A stretch of DNA of 64,000 nt, taken from positions 248,001 through 312,000 of the forward strand of contig CALNZX010000006.1 of assembly GCA_942491105.1 (NCBI GenBank). Direction: 5' to 3'. The translations under genes were made by a program, and so were the position numbers. The stretch comes from JBBEAM01 sp942491105 (lineage in GTDB: Bacteria > Pseudomonadota > Alphaproteobacteria > Kiloniellales > DSM-21159). The notes beneath the pieces were generated by a model. The model did no database searches. It was not told where the DNA came from and saw only the letters and a list, made by a program, of their open reading frames with translations. Shown piece by piece: positions 46,201 through 54,982 of this stretch. Numbering within the stretch: the first letter of the stretch is position 1; every line of letters starts with the position of its first letter.

Positions 46201-47446
46201 CGCCGTCGAGGGCGACGCGCGAACCGCCGGGCAGCAGGGCCGAGGCCTCCTCAAGCTGCAGGCTGCCACCGGACAGGCGCCCGCGCAGCACCGACTCGCG
46301 CACCACCTGGTCCTTGTAGATCATGGTCTGGACGGTCAGGTCGAGGCTGGCGTCGAGTCCATCCGGCAAGGTGAAATCGGCCAGCGCCGCGCCCGGCGTT
46401 CCGGCCTGCTCCGCGCCATCGTCTTCCCCCGCTTCCGGCAGCAGGGCATCGAGATTGAGCTGGGACACCCGCAGGGTCAGCTCGGCTTCGGGAGTTTCCC
46501 CGCCCAGCATGACGCCGGCGAAGCCCTCGGCGCGCAGGTCGGCGAGCACCACGGAGAGATTGGCGAGATCGAGACGGTCGCCGCCGTAGGCGATGTCGCC
46601 GCCGATCTGGAACGGCCCGGATACCGCCTCGGGCAAGGCGTCGGGCATCCCCAGGCTGGCCGCCAGATCGCGCGGGTCCTGCCCCTTGGCCAGTAGCGTG
46701 CCGGTCAGCGACAGCGGCGTCGTGCTCTGGTCGACGCTGCCGTTGAAGCGCAGCTCCGCGTCGGCGCCGTCGAAGGCGATCACCAGATTGAGCGGCATGC
46801 TGCCCTGCGGCGCCAAGCGCCCGGTACCGCCGTCGAAGCGCAGGCCGATCTCGTGGATGGTGGCGCTGCCGCTCAGCGAAAACGGCCCCTCAAGGGAGGT
46901 CGCGGCAATCCGGGCGTCCAGGTTCTCGATCCGCTCCTCGCGGCCGGAAACCCGGTCGCTGTAGATCACTGTGCCCTTGGAGATGGCGATGCGGTCGAAG
47001 CGGACATCCCCGCCGAAACCCTCGCTGGAGGCTGCGTCCTGGGAAGCCGCGGTGTCGGCCGGCGCGAATTCCCAATTGCGCCGCCCGTCGGGCAGCACTT
47101 CCAGGCGAATGGTCGGCTCGACCAGTTCCAGGCTCCGTACCTGAATCCGGCCTTCGAGCAGCGGCGCGAAGGCGACCAGCACGTCCAGGGACCGTAGGCT
47201 CGCCATATCCGGATTCTCGGCGCCCGGCAGATTGGCCAGACGCACGCCGCGGACCGACAGCGCCGGCGAGGGCAGCAGCGTGAGTGAAATATCCCCATCG
47301 ATGCTGAGCTGACGGCCGGTTTCCCGCTCGACAGCCTCGGCGATGCGGCCCTTGTAATCGTTCCAGTTGACCAGAGAGGGGCCGATGAACACGGCCGCGG
47401 CCAGAACGAATATTAGAATAAATAGCCCAATCAGTAGCTTGCGCAT
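43247..47446 (-). CDS. AsmA-family outer-envelope assembly protein with long Pro/Gln/Glu tail
   Basis: This roughly 1399-residue protein starts at ATG 47446; an earlier in-frame start at 47503 adds 19 basic residues and cannot be excluded. The N-terminal helix (KLLIGLFILIFVLAAAVFIG) anchors it in the inner membrane, followed by the AsmA start (NWNDYKGRIAEAVERETGRQ). Long repeats of amphipathic beta structure follow, and the conserved AsmA C-terminal domain lies at about residues 950-1180. The last 250 residues are low-complexity Gly/Gln, then Pro/Ala/Glu/Gln. AsmA-like proteins are thought to move phospholipids between membranes. It is convergent with the RHH gene. Confidence 0.85.
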   Translation of the reverse strand: MRKLLIGLFILIFVLAAAVFIGPSLVNWNDYKGRIAEAVERETGRQLSIDGDISLTLLPSPALSVRGVRLANLPGAENPDMASLRSLDVLVAFAPLLEGRIQVRSLELVEPTIRLEVLPDGRRNWEFAPADTAASQDAASSEGFGGDVRFDRIAISKGTVIYSDRVSGREERIENLDARIAATSLEGPFSLSGSATIHEIGLRFDGGTGRLAPQGSMPLNLVIAFDGADAELRFNGSVDQSTTPLSLTGTLLAKGQDPRDLAASLGMPDALPEAVSGPFQIGGDIAYGGDRLDLANLSVVLADLRAEGFAGVMLGGETPEAELTLRVSQLNLDALLPEAGEDDGAEQAGTPGAALADFTLPDGLDASLDLTVQTMIYKDQVVRESVLRGRLSGGSLQLEEASALLPGGSRVALDGALAPSEGGPRFSGSLQAESDNLRTLLGWLEIGVDGISAERLRRASLITQIVATPRQIDLTAIDAVLDVSKITGGLAIALGQGRSFGAGITIDKINLDAYLGAKTGGGGENGDAGSAANPLAGFDANLDLRAGQVVYQGQTLYDLHLDATVQNGGMTIREARVGNLANSRAALSGRLEGLPDAPALRDGSFDVAVNDPAAVSRVLGLESDGPLVRLGPFTAQGAISGGLQGFTLDGKIDAAPLSGQLAGSFSGLPLEPEIENGRFDLTIKQPAALAAVAGIGDPDGTLARLGPVTLAGTASGGAEALTLDATAGFTGGSLAAKGSAGSLLTAPELDLALDLRQPDLSALVAVFAPDQALPAGSGGIDLKAQVAGSPQRMTVSGIAGRVGPTDLSGEVIYDNSGARPLITADLDAGELPLAAFGLAGAGGEDGAAPAPNSDERWSSQAIDTGPLRRFDADIDLQAETLIHEEWRLEQATVLAKLRDGVLTIERLDGGLFGGSVAVTGTVTAQQDIAADLSVTAEQVDTAKLAGVLGGVDRVSGPLSFSADMTTRGISQRELVDNLNGTGLIDGKLQARASAEEKGLAVLLGFLGSQVKEVQGIADAAFLILNAFGGEAASLSGTLNIENGVIRTDDGRLDGQGAFALLRGMAANLPDWQIDFATQLFQNADTENPFVTLGLIGPLDDPNTKLGGLAMTPSGQQGLQGMIQNLTGQGGQQSGGAQSGLDGLGGVLQNLTGGGAAQQETEGQQQPSGSGQGGLGGVLQGITGGVLGGQAPAVEQQEAPASGVPATEVPAPQAPATETQGSESDATRPLTEVIEGEAGQPSADAPVQQPAQQPAEQPVEQPTGQDAEEAPSEETLDGIVQPTPRPAEVEQQPAAEQAPVETPAVQEPVTQVPQDPQPQAEEPSGEQQLQKLLEGIGVRKPEPEPAPAEQEWQEPQQPQSDGGASSQPEPQPEPQPEATPEQNQPGANFIRNILKGTRKN

Positions 47447-47580
47447 TGCCGCACTCTGTTTCCCTGATCCCTCTGCCAGCTTGCGCTTGGCCTGTTTCCC
47501 CATACCACGCTTACAGTGGCGTAGCTCGCCCGAGGCTGCCAGTCTATAGCCGAGTCTTGGTCGGGAATTGAGGCATTGCC

Positions 47581-47772
47581 ATGACGAAAGTGGTCAACCT
47601 GCGGCAGGCCCGCAAAGCGCGGGCGCGCCAGGAAAAGGAAGCCGAAGCCGCCGCTAATCGGGCGCGCCATGGCCAGGCCAAGGCCGAGCGGCGCGAAACC
47701 GAGGCCGAACGCCTTCAGCGCGAACGGCATCACGAGGGGCATCGGCTCGAACGCGAAGAGGATGCCGATTAA
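47581..47772 (+). CDS. DUF4169 small charged protein
   Basis: This 63-residue, highly charged protein has the N-terminal family pattern KVVNLRQARKARARQEKE, followed by a helical Arg/Glu-rich sequence. It is probably one long helix. Function unknown. In related genomes it is usually near fumC and RHH genes; here it lies beyond the asmA gene. Its last four bases overlap the end of the convergent GlcD-type gene. Confidence 0.75.
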   Translation: MTKVVNLRQARKARARQEKEAEAAANRARHGQAKAERRETEAERLQRERHHEGHRLEREEDAD

Positions 47773-49154
47773 ACCCTGAGGATCTTGCCCGGATTCATCA
47801 GGTTCTGCGGGTCCAGCGCCTGCTTGATCTGGCGCATCACGGAGACCGCTTCGCCATGCTCGGCCTGCAGGAACCCGAGCTTGCCGTAGCCGATGCCGTG
47901 TTCGCCGGTGCAGGTCCCGCCCATGGCCAGGGCCCGCATCACCATTTTCTCATTGAGCGCATGGGCCCGCTTCATCTCCGCCTCGTCGGCCATGTCGACC
48001 AGAAGAACGAGGTGGAAATTGCCGTCGCCGACATGCCCGAAGATCGGCGCGATGAAACCGCTCTCGGCGATATCTTTCTGGCTCTCCATGATGCACTCCG
48101 CGAGCCGCGAGAGCGGCACGCAGGCGTCGGTGCCCCAGCCTTGGGCGCCGGGCTTGAGCGCCAGGATCGCCCAGAAGGCGTCATGCCGGGCCTGCCAGAG
48201 CTTGTTGCGGTCTTCCTGCTCGCGGGCCCAGCGGAACCCGCCGCCGCCGTTTTCCTTGGCGAGCTCGGCGACCTGCTCGACCTGTTCGGCGACCCCGGCC
48301 TCGGTGCCGTGAAACTCGAAGAACAGCGTCGGCTGCACAGGATAATCGAGCTTGCTATAGGCATTGACGGCGGACATCACCTTCTCGTCCATCAGCTCGC
48401 AGCGGGCGATGGGAATGCCGCTCTGGATCGACTGAATCACGGTATTGACGGCGCCATCGAGGCTGTCGAAGGAGGCAACCGCCGCCGACATCGCTTCGGG
48501 AATACCATAGAGCTTGAGCTGGATTTCCGTGACCACGCCCAGCGTGCCCTCGGAACCGACGAAGAGCCGCGTCAGGTCGTAGCCGGCCGAGGATTTGCGC
48601 GCCCTGCCGCCGGTCTTGATGATCCGCCCGTCCGGCAGCACCACGGTCAGGCCCAACACGTTCTCGCGCATCGTCCCGTAGCGCACCGCGTTGGTGCCGC
48701 TGGCCCGGGTTGCCGTCATGCCGCCGAGCGAGGCGTCCGCGCCGGGGTCGATGGGAAACATCAAGCCGGTGTCGCGGATATAGCTGTTGAGCTGTTTGCG
48801 GGTAACCCCGGCCTGCACCCGGCAATCCATGTCGGGCGCGTTGACTTCCAGAACGGCGTTCATCCGCGACAGATCGATGCAGACCCCGCCGTGGGGCGCG
48901 AAGACATGCCCCTCGACCGAGGTGCCGGTGCCGTAGGGGATCACCGGACAGCCGTGTTCGGCGCAGGTCCGCACGATCTCGGCGACTTCTTCCGTGGTCT
49001 CGGCGAAGGCGACGGCGTCGGGCGGCAGCACCGTCGAGTGAAAGGGATCCTTGCCATGATGCTCGCGCACCGCCGCCGCTGTCGACAGCCGCTCCCCGAG
49101 CAGATCCCGCAGCGCCGCGATCACCGGCGCGCTAGCTTGCGATACAGCCTCCAT
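47769..49154 (-). CDS. FAD-linked oxidase of the GlcD/D-lactate dehydrogenase type
   Basis: This 461-residue flavoprotein has the FAD_binding_4 PP-loop (CPVIPYGTGTSVEGHVFAP) and a C-terminal FAD-linked oxidase domain with the signature FGHVGDGNFHLVLLV and GEHGIGYGKLGFL. It would oxidise a 2-hydroxy acid such as D-lactate or glycolate and pass electrons to quinone or cytochrome. ATG 49154 follows AAGGGAGTGACCTC. No glcE/glcF partners are seen, so it is probably a single-subunit D-lactate dehydrogenase-like enzyme. A palindrome lies 29 bases upstream (49183-49199). Confidence 0.85.
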   Translation of the reverse strand: MEAVSQASAPVIAALRDLLGERLSTAAAVREHHGKDPFHSTVLPPDAVAFAETTEEVAEIVRTCAEHGCPVIPYGTGTSVEGHVFAPHGGVCIDLSRMNAVLEVNAPDMDCRVQAGVTRKQLNSYIRDTGLMFPIDPGADASLGGMTATRASGTNAVRYGTMRENVLGLTVVLPDGRIIKTGGRARKSSAGYDLTRLFVGSEGTLGVVTEIQLKLYGIPEAMSAAVASFDSLDGAVNTVIQSIQSGIPIARCELMDEKVMSAVNAYSKLDYPVQPTLFFEFHGTEAGVAEQVEQVAELAKENGGGGFRWAREQEDRNKLWQARHDAFWAILALKPGAQGWGTDACVPLSRLAECIMESQKDIAESGFIAPIFGHVGDGNFHLVLLVDMADEAEMKRAHALNEKMVMRALAMGGTCTGEHGIGYGKLGFLQAEHGEAVSVMRQIKQALDPQNLMNPGKILRV

Positions 49155-49182
49155 GAGGTCACTCCCTTGGGACGATTTATGA

Positions 49183-49199
49183 GACGTATTTTTTACGTC
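49183..49199 (-). promoter_or_regulatory. Perfect inverted repeat before the GlcD-type gene
   Basis: GACGTA-TTTTT-TACGTC, a 6-5-6 palindrome, lies 29 bases upstream of ATG 49154. It is a candidate operator, perhaps for a GntR-type regulator, but no regulator gene is nearby. Confidence 0.4.
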
Positions 49200-49294
49200 A
49201 GCCTAGCAGATTGCGCAGATGAAAGGACAGCATACTTGACCTGTATACCCCGGCAAGAATGCGCTCCGTGCGGCCTGCGCGTCAAACCGCGCGG

Positions 49295-50509
49295 TCAGTC
49301 CACGGCATAATCGGCCCGCAGCTTGTCGATAAAGGCTTCCGCCGGGCCACCCCACTCGAAGAGGTCGTCCCGCCCGCGCATCCAGGCAAAAAGCTCGCTG
49401 CAGGTCTCGTGCGCGCAGAGCAGCGCATCCTGGCTGTAGACCACCGCCAGGGTCCAGTCTCCGCCGCGCACGTCGCGGGTTTCCGGCTCCTGTACGATTC
49501 CCGCCACCACCGCCCAGGTCCGCTCATCGAAAAAGCCGCGCGGCAGGCCGGCGACGAAGATTCTGCCCCAGGACCAGCCGAAGCCCTCGCCAATCGCCGT
49601 CGTCGCATCGGCCATGCGGCCCAGGGCGAAGGGGACGGCGACCATCTTGCCCTGGTAGCGGTAGGGATTCTCGTCGATGTCGTTGACCGAAGCCCAATAT
49701 TCGACGCCGTTATCGCGGGTAAACTCCAGAAAGCGCCGCGCCGAGTCTTGCCGCCGGGCATCGCGATCCGCATCCCAGGCCTCGGTCTGCGCCGCCATTT
49801 GCTCGGCTTCCTGCCGCTCGAGCGCGAAGTTGGTGAACTGGGTGATCTCCGCCTGTTGCTGGCCCTGCGGATGCGTGAGAATCATCTCGGCCCAGAGCGG
49901 ATTGAACTCGGCGCCGCGCCAGTCGTCGTGCACCACCGTGCTGTGGTCCCGCGGCACGATTTCCAAGGCCGCCTGGTAATAGGCTCCGCAGCGCTGAAAC
50001 AGCAGCGCGCCCGCCTCGATGGCCAGGGCACGCTGGCCGGCCTCGTCGTCCGCCGCCGCCGTGTCGGGCAACAAGGCCAGCATTTCGAACAGCGCCCTGG
50101 GGCAAGCCCGAACCGCGTGATCGCTATGGTTCAACTTGACCGGCTGCCAAAGCTCCGCGCCGGACCCCAAACGACCGAGACGCACCAGATAGAGATCGCC
50201 GGACAGCACCTCTATCGCGTCGTCGTGGGGGGTGTCGCCAAGATAGACGCCCTGACGAAAATAGCCGATCAGACGATTCTGGATCACGCCACTGGCACTG
50301 ACGATATCCGCCGTGCCCTGCCCATCGAGAAATCCCCCGGCACAGCCGCCGCTCCAGGTCAGCACCAGGGAGGGATCCAGATAGCGCTTCTTGGCGATCA
50401 TCTTGCAGCCGCTACCCTGCGCGGCGAGCGTGCCGGGTTCGGCCGCCGCCGGGCCAGGAACAAGCAGCGCCAGCGCCAGCAAGCCACCCAGAATGGTTAC
50501 CCTTCGCAT
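49295..50509 (-). CDS. Secreted hypothetical protein, 404 aa
   Basis: It has a Sec signal peptide (TILGGLLALALLVPGPAAA) and an N-terminal region with one degenerate MORN-like turn (VLTWSGGCAGGFLDGQG). The remainder is of unknown fold and contains paired Cys residues (CPRAL, ALLCAHETCSELFAW). The central part (about 220-260) is helical and charged. It resembles no family I can name. It may be periplasmic. It is transcribed with the MarR and hydantoinase genes on the same strand, but the spacing (108 bases) does not argue for an operon. Confidence 0.6.
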   Translation of the reverse strand: MRRVTILGGLLALALLVPGPAAAEPGTLAAQGSGCKMIAKKRYLDPSLVLTWSGGCAGGFLDGQGTADIVSASGVIQNRLIGYFRQGVYLGDTPHDDAIEVLSGDLYLVRLGRLGSGAELWQPVKLNHSDHAVRACPRALFEMLALLPDTAAADDEAGQRALAIEAGALLFQRCGAYYQAALEIVPRDHSTVVHDDWRGAEFNPLWAEMILTHPQGQQQAEITQFTNFALERQEAEQMAAQTEAWDADRDARRQDSARRFLEFTRDNGVEYWASVNDIDENPYRYQGKMVAVPFALGRMADATTAIGEGFGWSWGRIFVAGLPRGFFDERTWAVVAGIVQEPETRDVRGGDWTLAVVYSQDALLCAHETCSELFAWMRGRDDLFEWGGPAEAFIDKLRADYAVD

Positions 50510-50617
50510 CGCCTACCCCAAACTTCCATGCCCAAGGCGTTCAGACTAGCGGCTGGCCTTTGCGAAGATCACGCCTTTTCTTGCCAATTGCGCGAAATAG
50601 TCATTTCTGTAATTGCG

Positions 50618-51145
50618 TTACAGGCTGGTCGCGCTGCGCGCCGCCTGGTCGAACAGACCGGACAGGGCGCGCAGCAGTTCCGCCGCCTCTCCGACCTCGC
50701 CCATGAAAGCCTGGCTGCGGTCGCCGGCCACGGCACCCAGCGCCGAAATCAGGCAGTCCTCGCGCACCTCGCGGTATCTGGCGCAGGCCGTCCTTCCCTC
50801 TTCGCTTGCGGAGTAGAAGATCTCCTTACCCTGACGGCGGCCCTCGACGAGCCCCGCCTTGAGCAGCTTTTTCACGGCGTAGTTGACCGTGTGGGTATCC
50901 TCGATGTTGTAGACGAAACAGAGGTCGGCCAGCCGCTTCGGACGGCCGCGGTGGTTGACCGCATGCAGCACCAGCACGTCGAGAGTGGCGAGATCGGGAT
51001 AGCCGGCCGCCGCCATGCAGCGGGTGATCCAGCGATTGAAGGCATTGCCCGCCACGATCAAGCCGAACTCGAACTCGCTGAGCTCGGCAGCCTCCTCGGA
51101 AACCAAGTGGGCCGAGGAAACGATCTTGCGATCCGGCCTCGGCAT
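50618..51145 (-). CDS. MarR-type winged-helix regulator
   Basis: This 175-residue protein has a predicted winged helix (LATLDVLVLHAVNHRGRPKR, LADLCFVYNIEDTHTVNYAV, KKLLKAGLVEGRRQGKEIFY) and a C-terminal dimerisation helix. Its ATG overlaps the hydantoinase stop by one base (TGATG), so the two are translationally coupled. Together they suggest an autoregulated unit, with operators probably in the AT-rich palindromes at 54795-54826, 3.6 kb upstream in front of the enzyme gene. Confidence 0.8.
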   Translation of the reverse strand: MPRPDRKIVSSAHLVSEEAAELSEFEFGLIVAGNAFNRWITRCMAAAGYPDLATLDVLVLHAVNHRGRPKRLADLCFVYNIEDTHTVNYAVKKLLKAGLVEGRRQGKEIFYSASEEGRTACARYREVREDCLISALGAVAGDRSQAFMGEVGEAAELLRALSGLFDQAARSATSL

Positions 51146-54100
51146 CAGCCCTCCTCCGCCGGGCCGAAGCCGCCGCCACCGGGCGTCTCCACGACAAAGA
51201 CGTCGCCGGGGCGCATCTCCGTCTTGTCGGTGCCGGTCAGCTCCTCGATCGAGCCGTCCTCGCGCCGCACCCAGTTATGGCCCAGGGCGCCGGGCGCGCC
51301 GCCCTCCAATCCGAAGTTCGGCACCTTGCGGTGGCTGGAAAGAATCGAGGCGGTCATGTCTTCGAGGAACCGCAGGCGGCGGACCGTGCCGTCACCGCCG
51401 CGATGCCTGCCCTTGCCGCCGCTGCCGCGCCGAATCTCGAAGGATTCGAGCAGGATCGGAAAGCGGAACTCCAGCACCTCGGGATCGGTCAGGCGGGAGT
51501 TGGTCATATGGGTGTGGATCGCGTCGGTCCCGTCGAAGTCGGGCCCGGCGCCGGAGCCGCCCGCGATGGTCTCGTAATACTGGTAGGTGGCGTTACCGAA
51601 GGTCAGGTTGTTCATCGTGCCCTGGGCCCCGGCCATCACGCCGGTTGCGCCATAGAGGCAATCGGTGATCGCCTGGCTGGTCTCGACATTGCCGGCCACC
51701 ACCGCCGCCGGATAGACCGGATTGAGCATCGAGCCCTCGGGGATGATCAGCTTCAAGGGCTTCAAACAGCCCTCGTTCATCGGGATCTCGTCCTCGACCA
51801 GGGTGCGGAAGACATAAAGCACCGCTGCCCGGCAGACCGCCGAGGGGGCGTTGAAGTTATTCGGCAACTGCGCCGTGGTTCCGGTGAAGTCGATGGTCGC
51901 CGTGCGCTCCGCCTTGTCGACCGTGATCTTGACCTTGAGCGCGCTGCCGTCGTCGAAGGGATAGGTAAAGCTGCCGTCGGCCAGGCGGTCGAGCACCCGG
52001 CGCACCTGTTCCTCGGCGTTGTCCTGAACATGGCCCATGTAGGCATGGACGACCTGCAGCCCGAAGTGGCCGACGATCCGCCGCAGTTCCTGCACGCCCT
52101 TGTTGTTGGCGGCGATCTGCGCCTGCAGGTCGGCGATGTTCTGATCCGGGTTGCGCGCCGGGTACTTGCCCGAGGACAACAGCTCGCGCATCTCCCGCTC
52201 CAGGAAGCGGCCCTGGTCGACCAGCTTGAAGTTGTCGATCAACACCCCCTCTTCCTCGACCGTGCGGCTGTCCGGCGGCATCGAGCCGGGGGTCAGGCCG
52301 CCGACATCGGCGTGGTGGCCGCGGCTGGCGACGTAGAACAGAACCTCCTGCCCCGCCTCGTCGAATACCGGCGTCACCACGGTGATGTCCGGCAGATGGG
52401 TGCCGCCGTTGTAGGGCGCGTTCAGCACGTAGACGTCGCCGGCGCGGATCTTGCCCCTGTTGTTCTCGATCACCGCGCGAATCGACTCGCTCATGGAGCC
52501 GAGATGCACCGGCATGTGCGGCGCGTTGGCGACCAGATGCCCATCTGGCGTGAAGAGGGCGCAGGAGAAATCCAGCCGCTCCTTGATGTTCACGGAATAG
52601 GCGGTTTTCTCCAGGGTCGACCCCATCTGCTCGGCGATCGACATGAAGAGGTTGTTGAACACCTCGAGCATCACCGGGTCGACCTGGGTGCCGACGGCGT
52701 GCTCGCGTTCCAGCGGTTCGACACGCTGCATCACCAGATGGTCGCGCCGCGTCAGTTCGGCGCGCCAGCCCGGCTCGACCACCGTGGTGCTGGTCGGGTC
52801 GATCAGGATCGCCGGGCCGTCCAAGGAATCGCCGGGGATCAGGTCGGCGCGGTCGAAGACGCCGGTGTCATGCCACTGGCCGCCGGCGTACATCTTTACC
52901 CGCGCCTTGGCTTCCAGCTTGTCCTTGCGCGCGGCGATCTCCAGCACGGGATCCTCGGCCGCGCCGGTTTCGCCGATCACCTCGATGGAGACGGCCTCGA
53001 CGATGTGCGCCTTGTCGGCCATCGTGAAGCCGTAGCGCTGGGTATAGGCGGCCTCGAAGGCACCGAGGATTTCCTGCTTGCTGCCGTGATCGACGATCAG
53101 CGGCGAGTCCGTGCCCTGGTAGCGCAGATGTACCTTGCGCTGCACCCGGATGTGTTCCTCGGCGACGCCCTGGCCGCGCATCTCGGCAAGGCCGTCCTCG
53201 GCCAGCCGCTCGAACAGCGGATCGAGCCCCTTCAGCGCCTCATCGAGCGGCTGCTCGACCGCTTGCTCCTTCAGCACGCGCAGATCGGCGAGGCCCATGC
53301 CATAGGCCGAAAGCACGCCGGCGAAGGGATGCAGGAAAATCCGCGTCATGCCCAGGGTGTCGGCAATATCGCAGGCGTGCTGGCCACCGGCCCCGCCGAA
53401 ACAGTTGAGGGTGTATTCGGTGACGTCATAGCCGCGCTGGATGGAAATCTTCTTGATCGCGTTGGCCATGTTCTCGACCGCGATGCGGCGGAAGCCTTCG
53501 GCGACCTCCTCGGGCGACCGCCGGTCGCCGGTCGCCTGATGAATCTCCCCGGTCAGTTTCTCGAAGCCGCGCCTGACCGCTTCGGCGTCGAGGGACTCCG
53601 TGGCCTCGGGTCCGAACACCTTGGGGAAGAACGCCGGCTGGATGCGGCCCAGCATGACATTGCAGTCGGTCACCGCCAGCGGCCCGCCCCGGCGGTAGCA
53701 AGCCGGGCCGGGATTGGCGCCGGCGCTGTCCGGCCCGACGCGATAGCGCGAGCCGTCGAAGTGCAGGATCGAGCCGCCGCCGGCGGCGACGGTGTGAATC
53801 TGCATCATCGGCGCGCGCATCCGCACGCCCGCGACCTGGGTTTCGAAGGTGCGCTCGTACTCGCCGTCGTAGTGGGCGACGTCGGTCGAGGTACCGCCCA
53901 TGTCGAAGGTGATGATCTTCTCGAAACCGCCCATGGCGGCGGTGCGCACGGCGCCGACGATACCGCCGGCCGGGCCGGACAGAATCGAGTCCTTGCCCTG
54001 GAAGGCATGGGCGTCGGAGAGGCCGCCGTTGGACTGCATGAACATCAGCTGCACGTCGCCGAGTTCCCCGGCGACCCGGTCGACGTAGCGGCGCAGGATC

Positions 54101-54780
54101 GGCGAGAGATAGGCGTCGACCACGGTGGTGTCGCCACGGCTGACCAGCTTCATCAGCGGGCTGACCTCGTGGCTAACGGAAACCTGGGTAAATCCGACCT
54201 CTCGGGCGATCTCGGCGATGCGGCGCTCATGCTCGCCGAAACGATAGCCGTGCAGAAAGGCGATGGCGGCGGCCCGGATCCCGGTCTCGTAAGCCGCCTG
54301 CAAAGCCTGACGCACCTCGGCCTCGTCGGGCTCCGCAAGCACCCTGCCGTCGGCCATCACCCGCTCGTCGACCTCGACCACCCGCTCGTAGAGCAGCTCC
54401 GGCAGCTCGATCCGCCGGGTGAAGAGATGCGGGCGGTTTTGATAGGCGATGCGCAGGGCGTCCTTGAAGCCCTTGGTCACCACCAGCAGGGTGCGGTCGC
54501 CCTTGCGCTCCAGCAGGGCATTGGTGGCGACGGTGGTGCCCATCTTCACCGCGTCCAGCCGGTCGCTGGGGATCGCCTCGCCCTTGCCCAGACCCAGGAG
54601 CTGGCGGATGCCATGAATCGCGGCATCCTCGTATTGCTCCGGGTTTTCCGACAGCAGCTTATGGCTCAGCAGGCCGCCATCGGGCCGGCGGGCAACGACA
54701 TCGGTGAAGGTGCCGCCGCGGTCGATCCAAAACTGCCAGCCCCGGTCTTTCTTCATGTCTCGTGCTGCGGCCGCCGCCAT
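51145..54780 (-). CDS. Fused hydantoinase/5-oxoprolinase (HyuA-HyuB)
   Basis: This 1211-residue protein is a natural fusion. The HyuA half comes first (RGWQFWIDRGGTFTDVVARR, ASKHA-like ATP-binding, about 1-690). The HyuB half follows from MLEVFNNLFMSIAEQMGSTL. It would hydrolyse 5-oxoproline to glutamate, or a hydantoin, with ATP. ATG 54780 has AGGAGC seven bases upstream; the frame is open further. Acting on a lactam ring, it adds to the nitrogen-scavenging theme of the first 7 kb, though no direct link is shown. It is followed immediately by the MarR-type gene. Confidence 0.9.
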   Translation of the reverse strand: MAAAAARDMKKDRGWQFWIDRGGTFTDVVARRPDGGLLSHKLLSENPEQYEDAAIHGIRQLLGLGKGEAIPSDRLDAVKMGTTVATNALLERKGDRTLLVVTKGFKDALRIAYQNRPHLFTRRIELPELLYERVVEVDERVMADGRVLAEPDEAEVRQALQAAYETGIRAAAIAFLHGYRFGEHERRIAEIAREVGFTQVSVSHEVSPLMKLVSRGDTTVVDAYLSPILRRYVDRVAGELGDVQLMFMQSNGGLSDAHAFQGKDSILSGPAGGIVGAVRTAAMGGFEKIITFDMGGTSTDVAHYDGEYERTFETQVAGVRMRAPMMQIHTVAAGGGSILHFDGSRYRVGPDSAGANPGPACYRRGGPLAVTDCNVMLGRIQPAFFPKVFGPEATESLDAEAVRRGFEKLTGEIHQATGDRRSPEEVAEGFRRIAVENMANAIKKISIQRGYDVTEYTLNCFGGAGGQHACDIADTLGMTRIFLHPFAGVLSAYGMGLADLRVLKEQAVEQPLDEALKGLDPLFERLAEDGLAEMRGQGVAEEHIRVQRKVHLRYQGTDSPLIVDHGSKQEILGAFEAAYTQRYGFTMADKAHIVEAVSIEVIGETGAAEDPVLEIAARKDKLEAKARVKMYAGGQWHDTGVFDRADLIPGDSLDGPAILIDPTSTTVVEPGWRAELTRRDHLVMQRVEPLEREHAVGTQVDPVMLEVFNNLFMSIAEQMGSTLEKTAYSVNIKERLDFSCALFTPDGHLVANAPHMPVHLGSMSESIRAVIENNRGKIRAGDVYVLNAPYNGGTHLPDITVVTPVFDEAGQEVLFYVASRGHHADVGGLTPGSMPPDSRTVEEEGVLIDNFKLVDQGRFLEREMRELLSSGKYPARNPDQNIADLQAQIAANNKGVQELRRIVGHFGLQVVHAYMGHVQDNAEEQVRRVLDRLADGSFTYPFDDGSALKVKITVDKAERTATIDFTGTTAQLPNNFNAPSAVCRAAVLYVFRTLVEDEIPMNEGCLKPLKLIIPEGSMLNPVYPAAVVAGNVETSQAITDCLYGATGVMAGAQGTMNNLTFGNATYQYYETIAGGSGAGPDFDGTDAIHTHMTNSRLTDPEVLEFRFPILLESFEIRRGSGGKGRHRGGDGTVRRLRFLEDMTASILSSHRKVPNFGLEGGAPGALGHNWVRREDGSIEELTGTDKTEMRPGDVFVVETPGGGGFGPAEEG

Positions 54781-54794
54781 GACTGAGCTCCTGT

Positions 54795-54826
54795 AATATA
54801 GAATATATTGACGTTTTATCGATAAA
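54795..54826 (-). promoter_or_regulatory. AT-rich paired palindromes before the hydantoinase gene
   Basis: AATATA-GAA-TATATT (54795-54809) and the perfect 12-base palindrome TTTATCGATAAA (54815-54826) lie 15-46 bases before the ATG at 54780, in an otherwise GC-rich region. On the minus strand TATATT could be a -10. They are candidate sites for the MarR-type regulator. Confidence 0.5.
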
Positions 54827-54982
54827 TTATCATCGCGCCAAGCCCCATTCCGCCGCGGCGGCCCGGGCGGATTGCCTTTGCGCGTCATCGCGGGTGTCGC
54901 GCGGAAGCGGGAAATCGGAATTCGCGGCCCTTAGGCTCGATCTGAGCTCTGGATTTCCAAGACCCCTATCTCAGGAGGCCGC

